5,134 nucleotides of DNA from Coriobacteriales bacterium (GTDB taxonomy: Bacteria > Actinomycetota > Coriobacteriia > Coriobacteriales > UBA8131), in contig JAIRXA010000174.1 of the NCBI GenBank assembly GCA_031268525.1, forward strand, positions 1-5,134, in the 5' to 3' direction. A program made the translations under genes and the position numbers. Under the pieces are notes generated by a model. The model made no database searches. It had not been told where the DNA came from and worked only from the letters and a program-made list of their open reading frames with translations. Below, in pieces: positions 1-4,946 of this stretch (positions are counted from its first letter, which is position 1; each line of letters starts with the position of its first letter).

Positions 1-431
1 TGTACGCCTTTACCCTTGAACTGCGCGAGGCAGACATCGGCCATCACCGAGGTATGGCGGAACTGCTCACGCTTTGAGATATCGGAGAGATGCACCTCGA
101 CAACCGGCGTTGGCACGGCGGCGATGGCGTCACGAAGCGCGATGGAATAGTGTGTGTGTGCGGCTGGGTTGTAAACGATTCCGTCATAGGAGTCCTGGGC
201 GTTTTGGATGGTGTCGACAAGCTGCCCCTCGTGGTTGGACTGAAAGAAAGCGACCTCGACGGGCGTTCGCGGCGCAGTCAGAGTAGCACGCTGCTCTCGC
301 TGCTCTGTGAGTTTGAGCGCATGCGCAGCCACAGTGCCGTTGAGCTCGTCGAGGGTCATCGTGCCATAGACATCCGGTTCGCGCTGTCCCAACAGATTGA
401 GGTTTGGTCCGTTCACTATCAGTATGCGCAT
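1..431 (-). CDS. aroQ: Type II 3-dehydroquinate dehydratase (AroQ), C-terminus cut by window edge
   Basis: The first 143 residues of a type II dehydroquinase are present; the rest lies beyond the left edge. This cytosolic enzyme dehydrates 3-dehydroquinate to 3-dehydroshikimate, the third shikimate-pathway step, and the family normally forms dodecamers. Visible motifs are the N-terminal NGPNLNLLG (residues 7-15), REPDVYG (17-23) with the catalytic Arg17 and Tyr22, QSNHEG (64-69), YNPAAHTHYS (87-96) and EVHLSD (112-117) with an active-site His. The ATG at 431 sits 5 nt after GGGAG, and the protein begins in the usual family manner. Between VYG and QSNHEG there are about 15 more residues than in the M. 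tuberculosis enzyme as I recall it. This extra stretch (about 40-57) contains an EQREQR repeat. The usual NPGAYTHTS motif reads NPAAHTHYS here, a mild divergence. It is the last visible gene of the operon. Confidence 0.97.
   Translation of the reverse strand, partial: MRILIVNGPNLNLLGQREPDVYGTMTLDELNGTVAAHALKLTEQREQRATLTAPRTPVEVAFFQSNHEGQLVDTIQNAQDSYDGIVYNPAAHTHYSIALRDAIAAVPTPVVEVHLSDISKREQFRHTSVMADVCLAQFKGKGV
289..306 (-). repeat. Two tandem 9-bp units inside aroQ
   Basis: Two identical 9-bp units (plus-strand CGCTGCTCT) lie head to tail and encode the EQREQR stretch of AroQ. They fall inside the roughly 15-residue segment that is extra relative to typical type II dehydroquinases, so the frame is kept. 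Confidence 0.8.
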
Positions 432-447
432 CGCTCTCCCGTCCTCA

Positions 448-469
448 AACAGGCAGCTGCCAGCCTGTT
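448..469 (-). promoter_or_regulatory. Stem-loop just upstream of aroQ
   Basis: A perfect 7-bp inverted repeat (AACAGGC / GCCTGTT) surrounds an 8-nt loop. An overlapping 10-bp palindrome GGCAGCTGCC allows an alternative fold. It ends 16 nt before the aroQ start, next to the ribosome binding site. No T-run follows on the minus strand, so an intrinsic terminator is unlikely; an mRNA processing or translational element is possible. The structure is seen; the role is inference. Confidence 0.45.
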
Positions 470-487
470 GGTTCCCATTCGTGCCCA

Positions 488-577
488 CTCGTGCCTGCGC
501 CAGTCGATCCGTCAACTCTCACCCGTACCCGCATCGGCTCGTCAGCCCCGCTCCTGTCTGCGTCAGTCAATCCATCA
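488..577. repeat. Degenerate direct repeat in the aroB-aroQ gap
   Basis: A 27-bp segment at 488-514 recurs at 551-577 with 22 of 27 bases identical, 63 bp apart. A shorter third copy (CTCGTGTCTGC) begins at 584. This looks like an old tandem duplication that has drifted in non-coding DNA. Confidence 0.6.
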
Positions 578-603
578 GCCTTGCTCGTGTCTGCCCTAAG
601 CTG

Positions 604-1920
604 TCAGGCCTGCTCCTGCATCTGTTCCCGAGCCTGTTCCCAGTAGATGAGGTATATCTTCACAAGGTCGGGATCGACCGTAACCGTCTGCCACTCCCCC
701 GGAGCGCTGGCCAGCACAAAGCGCAGTTGACCGCCTCGCACTTTCTTATCGGCATACATTCGATCAAAGAGACTGTCGGCCGTCAGGGCGTTTAAAACCT
801 CCGACTCGCACGTCCTCGCAAGTGGCGCCAGACCGAGCGCATTGAGCAGTTTCTCCTGTTGATCGGCAAAAGCCGCAGGCGCACCGATCGCCTCAACCGC
901 CAAGTGCGAGGCGAAACGGATGCCCTCGGCAACTGCCCGACCGTGCGGAAGAGCGAACCCGGAGGCCATCTCAAGCGCGTGGGCAAAGGTATGGCCATAA
1001 TTGAGGCATTCACGTAGCCCGGTCTCGGTCTCATCCTTTGCGACAACTCCCGCCTTGAAGCTCACGGCGCGAACGATCGCCTGTTGAATGCTATCGGCCA
1101 TCGAGTCCTGTGTATCGTGGGCGCGCAGGGCGGCAAAGTTGGCAAAGTTGGCACGAGCAGAACGAGCAGAACGAGCAGCAAGGGCAGCGGCATTCTCCCT
1201 GAGCCAGGCATAGAATTCCCCGCCGTCGATAATCGCCGACTTGGCGATCTCCGCAAGTCCGTTGTCCCATTCGGCATCGGGTAATGTGGCGAGAGTGTTG
1301 AGATCGGCAGCCACATACAGCGGTTGTCGGAAGGTGCCGACAAGATTTTTCCCCGCGGAGATGTTGAGAGCGGTCTTGCCACCAACCGAAGAGTCGACCA
1401 TCGCGAGCAGCGAAGTGGGCAGCTGCACGCAGGCGACACCGCGCAACCATGTCGAGGCGACAAAGCCCGCCAGATCGCCGACCACACCACCCCCCAGCGC
1501 GACAAGCACGCCGTCGCGTCCGATGTTGAGCAGACCGAGTGCGTCGTAGAGCTCGCTGGCGACTTCAAGGCTCTTGGAGGTCTCCCCTGCCGGTACCGTG
1601 AGATCGAAGACCTCAAAGCCCGCCGCCTGCAGGGTCTCGCGTACCTGCGCGAGATAGAGAGGACCGACGTTTTCGTCCGTGATGATAACGACGCGTTGTG
1701 CGCGTTGGGCGGATTGATCTGGTTGGGTTGGTTGAGGGGATTGAGCCGACGAATCGGGCTGGTCAGCCGGAGCCGACGGAGCAGCCGGGGCGAGTTGCTC
1801 AGCCTGAGTGGGACGCAGCTCAGCAAGGTGGGTCCCGAGCTTTGCCAGCAACCCCGACCCCACACGGATGTCGTAGGCCGCTCCCGTATCGAGCATCACC
1901 TTAAGCCGTTGCGTCGTCAT
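604..1920 (-). CDS. aroB: 3-dehydroquinate synthase (AroB) with internal insertions
   Basis: AroB converts DAHP to 3-dehydroquinate, the second shikimate-pathway step, using NAD and a divalent metal in the cytosol. Clear motifs are GGGVVGDLAGF (143-153), PTSLLAMVDSSVGGKTA (168-184), KNLVG (191-195), AEIAK (223-227) with a metal-binding Glu, LNYGHTFAHALE (306-317) and LPHGRAVAEG (324-333), whose histidines complete the metal site. At 438 aa it is much longer than the usual 350-370 aa. The excess lies in a Pro/Ala/Gln/Ser-rich linker (about 37-76), a repeat-bearing segment (about 249-266) and a Glu/Gln-rich tail ending EQAREQMQEQA. All core motifs are intact, so the enzyme should work. The ATG at 1920 follows AGAGGAG by 4 nt and overlaps by 4 nt the stop of a mini-ORF made by a 32-bp duplication. 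Identity is near certain; the role of the insertions is unknown. Confidence 0.98.
   Translation of the reverse strand: MTTQRLKVMLDTGAAYDIRVGSGLLAKLGTHLAELRPTQAEQLAPAAPSAPADQPDSSAQSPQPTQPDQSAQRAQRVVIITDENVGPLYLAQVRETLQAAGFEVFDLTVPAGETSKSLEVASELYDALGLLNIGRDGVLVALGGGVVGDLAGFVASTWLRGVACVQLPTSLLAMVDSSVGGKTALNISAGKNLVGTFRQPLYVAADLNTLATLPDAEWDNGLAEIAKSAIIDGGEFYAWLRENAAALAARSARSARANFANFAALRAHDTQDSMADSIQQAIVRAVSFKAGVVAKDETETGLRECLNYGHTFAHALEMASGFALPHGRAVAEGIRFASHLAVEAIGAPAAFADQQEKLLNALGLAPLARTCESEVLNALTADSLFDRMYADKKVRGGQLRFVLASAPGEWQTVTVDPDLVKIYLIYWEQAREQMQEQA
1132..1179 (-). repeat. Two adjacent 9-bp tandem arrays inside aroB
   Basis: On the plus strand GGCAAAGTT occurs twice (1132-1149), followed at once by three copies of ACGAGCAGA (1153-1179, the last with one change). 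On the coding strand they give AARSARSAR followed by ANFANFA (residues 248-263). The arrays lie between the AEIAK and NYGHTF motifs, in a place where AroB length can vary. Near-identity of the units suggests recent slippage or duplication. Confidence 0.85.
1693..1812 (-). other. Low-complexity linker inside AroB
   Basis: Residues 37-76 of AroB are almost wholly Pro, Ala, Gln, Ser, Asp and Arg, with repeated short words such as QPTQPDQ and AQRAQR, and nearly no hydrophobic residues. The segment interrupts the N-terminal domain between the AELRP stretch and VVIITDENVG, where typical AroB proteins have only a short loop. It is probably disordered. The plus strand shows G/T-rich repeats (GGTTGGGTTGGTTG), suggesting a slippage origin. 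Confidence 0.7.
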
Positions 1921-1979
1921 AGCGCTCCTCTGTTTCTCAAGGCCCCTGTCATAGCACTCCCCTGTTCCTCAAGGCCCCT
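1916..1979. repeat. 32-bp tandem duplication at the aroK/aroB junction
   Basis: Positions 1916-1947 and 1948-1979 are head-to-tail copies with 29 of 32 bases identical. Each contains, on the minus strand, the end of the aroK reading frame, a ribosome binding site (AGGGGAG or AGAGGAG) and an ATGA stop/start overlap. The duplication therefore copied the whole coupling signal between the two genes. Confidence 0.9.
1917..1952 (-). other. 11-codon mini-ORF between aroK and aroB
   Basis: The ORF reads MTGALRNRGAL and stops. Its ATG overlaps the aroK stop as ATGA, and its own TGA overlaps the aroB start as ATGA. AGGGGAG lies 4 nt before its start. Apart from the start it repeats the AroK C-terminus (GALRNRGVL), so it is a by-product of the 32-bp duplication. 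It may be translated as a relay that keeps aroB coupled to aroK; I do not claim a functional peptide. Confidence 0.5.
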
Positions 1980-2470
1980 TGTACCGCAGTGCTTACCTGC
2001 ATAATCGTGCGCCCGCGGGTATCCACGGTCAAATCGGCCGCGTCCTCATAATAGCGCAGACGCGTCGCCAGCAATTCGGTGGGTGGGGTTGGCCCCGTGA
2101 GCAGTGGGCGGGTTTCGGGACGGGAGATGCGCGAGACAGCCTCGTCAGCATCAACCTGAAGATACACCACCGTACCGAGTGTTTTCAGCAGTTCGCGGCT
2201 CTCGTCGCGAACCACCACACCTCCTCCACACGACAGGATTGAGCGATCACGAATGAGCATCGAGCGTAAGAGATCGAGTTCACGCGCGCGGAAACCATCC
2301 TCGCCATAGGTGGCAAATATCTCCGGGATCGTCATGCCCGCCTCGCGCTCAATGTAGGAGTCCATGTCGATGCTGTTCATCCTCTCAAAGCGCGCCAGTC
2401 GTCGTGCAACGCTGGACTTGCCCGAGCCCATGAAGCCAATGAGGATGATGTGGTCAGCGAGTTTTTGCAT
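1949..2470 (-). CDS. aroK: Shikimate kinase (AroK)
   Basis: AroK phosphorylates shikimate with ATP to shikimate 3-phosphate, the fifth pathway step, in the cytosol. The 173-aa length is normal. In order there are the Walker A P-loop GFMGSGKSS (12-20), DMD (35-37) whose second Asp should bind shikimate and magnesium, FRARE (60-64) with the substrate-binding Arg, the GGG motif (82-84), and RPLL (121-124) carrying the lid arginine. The reading frame stays open upstream to 2596, but the ATG at 2470 gives the proper family N-terminus; the longer form would add an Arg/Pro-rich tail lying wholly inside aroC. This start overlaps the aroC end by 17 nt, pointing to translational coupling, since only weak Shine-Dalgarno sequence precedes it. 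The stop overlaps a duplicated ATGA junction leading to aroB. Confidence 0.97.
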   Translation of the reverse strand: MQKLADHIILIGFMGSGKSSVARRLARFERMNSIDMDSYIEREAGMTIPEIFATYGEDGFRARELDLLRSMLIRDRSILSCGGGVVVRDESRELLKTLGTVVYLQVDADEAVSRISRPETRPLLTGPTPPTELLATRLRYYEDAADLTVDTRGRTIMQVSTAVQGALRNRGVL

Positions 2471-3608
2471 AGTTCTCAAAGGCAGTGGAGGCCTCCGCAA
2501 GGGTATCAAAGCCAAATTTATGCTGGTAGGCATCCGCGAGCACCAAGGCGACCTCCGCCTCAGCAACGACTGCGGCGGCGGGCACCGCACAGACATCGCT
2601 GCGCTCCCGGGAGGCCTCGCGCGGCTCGTGTGTGATGAGATCGACGGTCGCCAAGGGCGTGGTCATGGTCGGAATGGGCTTCATCACCGCGTGTATCATC
2701 AGCGGTTCGCCGTTGGTCATGCCGCCCTCAAGCCCTCCCGCATTGTTGCTCATGCGAGCGAACCGGCCCTTATGGTAGACGATGGGATCATGCGTCTTGT
2801 CGCCGGTGAGGGTGCCCGCCTCAAAGCCGAGCCCAAATTCGACGCCTTTGATGGCGGGAATGGACAAAAGCGCACCGCCCAAGCGGCCGTCAAGTCGTTC
2901 TCTGGCCTCCGCGTAGCCGCCGATACCGGGCACCAAGCCGCTTGCCGTGACGCTGAACCAACCTCCCAGACTCAAGCCCTTTGTACAAGCGGTATCTATT
3001 GCTATCTTCATAGTTTCTGTGGTAGCTGCGTGTGGGCAGCGCACCTCTGAGGCTTCAATTTTACTGGTGGAGAACAAGCCACCCTTACGTTCGATCTCGG
3101 CTCGCGGCAGCTCAACATCTCCAATACGCGTGACATACGAGACGATCTCCACCCCAAAGTTCGCGAGATAGGCACGAGCGACAGCTCCGGCAGCGACCCG
3201 CGCGGCCGTCTCGCGAGCACTCGCACGCTCCAGAATGTCGCGGCAATCCTGCGTGTTGATCTTCTGGGCTCCCGCCAAATCGGCATGACCCGGACGCGGA
3301 GCCTGCTCACGTTTGAGTTCTGCGGGCGGACGGCCTTCGGACGCCATGACCTCGCTCCAGTTGGCGCCATCGCGATTGGCAATTCGGATCGCCAGCGGCG
3401 TGCCGAGCGTACGCCCGAAGCGAAGACCGGAGAGAACCTCGGCCTGATCATGCTCAATGGCCATACGGCCACCACGTCCATAACCGCTTTGGCGACGCGC
3501 AAGATCGGCGTTGATTGCAGCAACACTCAGGCCGATGCCCGCGGGCACTTCACTGACAATGGCGAGCAACGCAGGTCCATGCGATTCCCCGGCTGTGGTA
3601 TATCTCAT
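2454..3608 (-). CDS. aroC: Chorismate synthase (AroC)
   Basis: AroC eliminates phosphate from EPSP to give chorismate, the last shared step to aromatic amino acids and folate, using reduced FMN. All family signatures are present (numbered from the chosen start): GESHGPALLAI (7-17) with catalytic His10, RRQSGYGRGGRM (38-49), RPGHAD (105-110) with His108, SNNAGGLEGG (287-296) and RSDVC (336-340). At 384 aa it has the normal length and no insertion, unlike its neighbours. I chose the ATG at 3608 because MRYTTAGESHGP matches the usual N-terminus and AGAGGAG lies 12 nt before it. The in-frame ATG at 3620 (adding MDAT) touches that ribosome binding site with no spacing. The gene follows aroE after a 138-bp gap and overlaps aroK at its 3' end. 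Confidence 0.98.
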   Translation of the reverse strand: MRYTTAGESHGPALLAIVSEVPAGIGLSVAAINADLARRQSGYGRGGRMAIEHDQAEVLSGLRFGRTLGTPLAIRIANRDGANWSEVMASEGRPPAELKREQAPRPGHADLAGAQKINTQDCRDILERASARETAARVAAGAVARAYLANFGVEIVSYVTRIGDVELPRAEIERKGGLFSTSKIEASEVRCPHAATTETMKIAIDTACTKGLSLGGWFSVTASGLVPGIGGYAEARERLDGRLGGALLSIPAIKGVEFGLGFEAGTLTGDKTHDPIVYHKGRFARMSNNAGGLEGGMTNGEPLMIHAVMKPIPTMTTPLATVDLITHEPREASRERSDVCAVPAAAVVAEAEVALVLADAYQHKFGFDTLAEASTAFENYAKTR

Positions 3609-3746
3609 AGTCGCGTCCATCTCCTCTGTGGTAACTCTCGCAAGGAAGCGGTAAGGCAGTAAGGCTCAAAATTCTGAAAGTCCGTAGATCCGTAAACCCA
3701 TCGATCACCAAAACTCAGGGGAGCACGTACGGGACGCCATAGGGCC
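3609..3746. other. aroE-aroC intergenic gap with short repeats
   Basis: The gap has no gene and no convincing promoter or terminator. It holds the aroC ribosome binding site (AGAGGAG, 3627-3621 on the minus strand), two 8-bp tandem repeats (GTAAGGC[A/T] at 3651-3666 and TCCGTA[G/A]A at 3681-3696) and, at the aroE stop, the 10-bp palindrome TAGGGCCCTA (3740-3749). No T-run follows the palindrome on the minus strand. Confidence 0.55.
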
Positions 3747-4763
3747 CTACGATGTAAGCGTTTCCCTTTGAGCAACAGTGTACATCAGTTCGCGGGGCAC
3801 TTCAGCGCTGATGCCCTGCGCAGCGAGCCAATTCTCGATCGTCAAAGCGGCCTGCTCCACAAGCATACCGAGCCCGTCGAAGGCGGGCGCACCCACCATA
3901 CGCGCGGCACGCAGCAATGCGGTCTCCCCGTGGCCATACACCGTGTCGATGACCACAAGGCCGCGACGCATCGACTCTTCCGGCACCGGCGAGGGATCGC
4001 CCGCTTTCATTCCAAGCGTCGTAGCGTCGATAAGTACATCGCTGTTGGCGAGAACATCGGCCACCTCGTCGTAAGAGCGAACAACGCCGTAGAATGGAGC
4101 GCCATCGTGGGGAAGGGCGCTGTCGTGAAGTGAAGCGTCGTGGAGTAGAACCCGATCGTATCCATCGCCTGATGCCCTTCGCGAGAGCACTACCACCGCG
4201 GCAGGAACCTTTCCGTCTCGTGCCGCCACCTCAAAAGCGGCCAAGATTGAGCGTGTGACCGCGCCGCTCCCGCAGATCACAAAGCGCCTGCCCGCAGGCG
4301 TGATGCCCGTCTCACGCTCCAAAGCCGCGAGCAAACCATGTCCGTCGGTGTTGTCGCCAGCAAGGCCGCGCTCCGCGTCTTCGTCGGCAAGGTCGCGCCC
4401 CGCGTCTCCGCCAACCAAACCGCGCCCCGCGTCTCCGCCTCCCACAAGGCCGCGCCCCGCTTTGACGCCAACAGACGTCAGCACGTTCACGGCTGCCGAC
4501 ATCCGCGCCCGCGGCGTCAGAGTGTCGCAGGCCGCATGGGCCTGTGGTTTATAGGGAGTGGTTACATTCAAGCCAACCCATTCGGGCTTCTCAATATCCT
4601 GATTCCCTCGCAATTGCTCGACCAGCTTCGCGAAGGCATGTTCATCAGCGCAGGGGTACAGATCATATTTCCAGTCGAGCCCCAATTCACGGTAGACGGC
4701 AGTATGCAGCGCAGGCGAAAGCGAGTGCTCTATCGGATAACCAGCCAAACCCGCACATTTCAT
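3747..4763 (-). CDS. aroE: Shikimate dehydrogenase (AroE) with expanded substrate loop
   Basis: AroE reduces 3-dehydroshikimate to shikimate with NADPH, the fourth pathway step. The N-terminal substrate domain shows SLSP (14-17), NVTTPYK (66-72) with catalytic Lys72, AVN (91-93) and NTDG (138-141) with catalytic Asp140. The Rossmann domain shows GSGAVT (165-170), where GxGGx is usual, then SRR (194-196), IDATTLGM (245-252), YGHGET (276-281) and DGLGMLVEQA (296-305). At 338 aa it exceeds the usual 270-290 aa. Most of the excess is a four-unit repeat at residues 102-138 whose last unit carries the GDN of the active-site motif; another small repeat sits at 207-222. The ATG at 4763 follows AAAGG by 6 nt. 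It is the first gene of the operon, preceded by duplicated start-region DNA. A quinate/shikimate dehydrogenase variant is possible, but the operon favours AroE. Confidence 0.97.
   Translation of the reverse strand: MKCAGLAGYPIEHSLSPALHTAVYRELGLDWKYDLYPCADEHAFAKLVEQLRGNQDIEKPEWVGLNVTTPYKPQAHAACDTLTPRARMSAAVNVLTSVGVKAGRGLVGGGDAGRGLVGGDAGRDLADEDAERGLAGDNTDGHGLLAALERETGITPAGRRFVICGSGAVTRSILAAFEVAARDGKVPAAVVVLSRRASGDGYDRVLLHDASLHDSALPHDGAPFYGVVRSYDEVADVLANSDVLIDATTLGMKAGDPSPVPEESMRRGLVVIDTVYGHGETALLRAARMVGAPAFDGLGMLVEQAALTIENWLAAQGISAEVPRELMYTVAQRETLTS
4098..4145 (-). repeat. Imperfect 15-18 bp repeat inside aroE
   Basis: Residues 207-222 of AroE read LHDAS, LHDSA, LPHDGA, three imperfect units of 15, 15 and 18 bp sharing a CACGAC/CACGAT core. 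They lie in the NADPH-binding domain between the SRR motif and the DEVADVL helix, a surface region whose length can vary. The reading frame is preserved. Confidence 0.65.
4350..4460 (-). repeat. Four-unit 27-30 bp tandem array in the AroE active-site loop
   Basis: Four head-to-tail units lie at 4431-4460 (30 bp), 4404-4430, 4377-4403 and 4350-4376 (27 bp each). They encode AGRGLVGGGD, AGRGLVGGD, AGRDLADED and AERGLAGDN. The last unit runs directly into TDG, completing the conserved GDNTDG motif. The likely ancestral loop had one unit, as in other AroE proteins with a short stretch between the conserved VN and NTDG. Confidence 0.9.
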
Positions 4764-4829
4764 AAGGAACCTTTCATTTTCGCCCGATCAAACCAGCCAA
4801 ACCCGCACATTTCATGAAAACCCTTTCAT
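4739..4829. repeat. 52-bp-period tandem duplication over the aroE start
   Basis: Positions 4739-4763 and 4791-4815 are identical over 25 bp. Extended to 39 bp (4739-4777 and 4791-4829), 35 bases match. A 13-bp spacer gives a 52-bp period. Each copy has, on the minus strand, an AAAGG ribosome binding site and the first eight codons of aroE (MKCAGLAG). Because 52 is not a multiple of three, the upstream copy cannot be an in-frame extension of aroE. Confidence 0.92.
4760..4829 (-). promoter_or_regulatory. Chain of three mini-ORFs leading into aroE
   Basis: Three mini-ORFs follow one another, each overlapping the next start by ATGA: MKGFS (4829-4812), MKCAGLAGLIGRK (4815-4774) and MKGSL (4777-4760), the last overlapping the aroE ATG at 4763. 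Good ribosome binding sites stand before the 13-codon one (AAAGGG, 5 nt) and before aroE (AAAGG, 6 nt). The geometry would allow termination-reinitiation into aroE. It arose from the 52-bp duplication, and whether it matters is inference. The peptides are not rich in Phe, Tyr or Trp, so they do not look like an amino-acid attenuator. Confidence 0.45.
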
Positions 4830-4839
4830 GTGCCTTTCG

Positions 4840-4851
4840 TTGGGCGCCCAA
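4840..4851. promoter_or_regulatory. 12-bp perfect palindrome in the aroE leader
   Basis: TTGGGCGCCCAA is a perfect palindrome. It lies about 27-38 nt downstream of the predicted aro transcription start and upstream of the mini-ORFs. It could be an operator for a dimeric regulator; as RNA it forms only a short hairpin with no T-run. The function is unknown. Confidence 0.4.
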
Positions 4852-4884
4852 TCAGGAGACCCCTTTGGACTCTTTTCGGGTAGT

Positions 4885-4912
4885 ATTATCGCATCAACTG
4901 ATACCGCATCAA
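4885..4912 (-). promoter_or_regulatory. Candidate sigma70-type promoter of the aro operon
   Basis: On the minus strand TTGATG (4912-4907) and GATAAT (4890-4885) are 16 bp apart, and the -10 has an extended TGC element directly upstream. Transcription would begin near 4878, giving a leader of about 115 nt before aroE. This is the best promoter-like sequence upstream of the operon. The overlapping TATTAT on the plus strand could serve the divergent gene, but I see no good -35 for it. Confidence 0.5.
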
Positions 4913-4915
4913 CTG
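4890..4915. repeat. 11-bp direct repeat overlapping the promoter
   Basis: CGCATCAACTG occurs at 4890-4900 and 4905-4915, a 15-bp period. One copy covers the -35 and the other abuts the -10 of the candidate aro promoter. It may be a regulator site or another local duplication. Confidence 0.6.
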
Positions 4916-4932
4916 GCAAACAGGGAGAAAGC

Positions 4933-4939
4933 AGGGAGG
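4933..4939 (+). promoter_or_regulatory. Ribosome binding site deciding a GTG start
   Basis: AGGGAGG lies 7 nt before the GTG at 4947. This near-perfect Shine-Dalgarno sequence favours the GTG over the in-frame ATGs at 4962 and 4989, neither of which has a comparable site. Confidence 0.65.
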
Positions 4940-4946
4940 CAACAAG

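Larger units (their letters stand above)
432..603. other. aroB-aroQ intergenic gap
   Basis: These 172 bp hold no convincing gene. They contain degenerate repeats (488-514, 551-577 and a short third copy near 584-594), a stem-loop at 448-469 and the aroQ ribosome binding site GGGAG at 441-437 on the minus strand. I see no promoter good enough to claim and no U-tract terminator, so aroQ is probably co-transcribed with aroB. The gap contrasts with the overlaps at aroC/aroK and aroK/aroB. Confidence 0.6.

Noticed and set aside
445..534. 29-aa minus-strand ORF (MRVRVRVDGSTG...) in the aroB-aroQ gap
   Set aside because: It lacks a properly spaced ribosome binding site, lies on degenerate repeats and has no recognisable feature.
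90..599. 169-aa plus-strand ORF with SCLRQSI repeats
   Set aside because: It is mostly antisense to aroQ; the repeats come from the degenerate DNA repeat in the intergenic gap.
1324..2004. 226-aa plus-strand ORF opposite aroB and the aroK/aroB junction
   Set aside because: It is antisense to clear AroB coding sequence, has no recognisable domain, and its composition fits a mirror of GC-rich codon usage.
2471..2596. N-terminal extension of AroK to the ATG at 2596
   Set aside because: The extra 42 residues are Arg/Pro-rich, lie inside aroC and precede a normal family start at 2470.
2364..3050. 228-aa plus-strand ORF opposite aroC and aroK
   Set aside because: It lies wholly antisense to two intact, motif-complete genes and shows no protein features of its own.
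3740..3749. Intrinsic terminator at the end of aroE (TAGGGCCCTA)
   Set aside because: The palindrome is too short to form a stable looped stem and no T-run follows on the minus strand.
4350..4460. CRISPR-like array
   Set aside because: The units are contiguous with no spacers and lie in frame inside aroE.
4774..4815. Aromatic amino-acid attenuator leader peptide
   Set aside because: MKCAGLAGLIGRK has no Phe, Tyr or Trp run, and no terminator hairpin with a T-tract follows.
4338..4817. 159-aa plus-strand ORF with repeated APRVSA words
   Set aside because: It is antisense to aroE and the repeat reflects the AroE tandem array read on the wrong strand.
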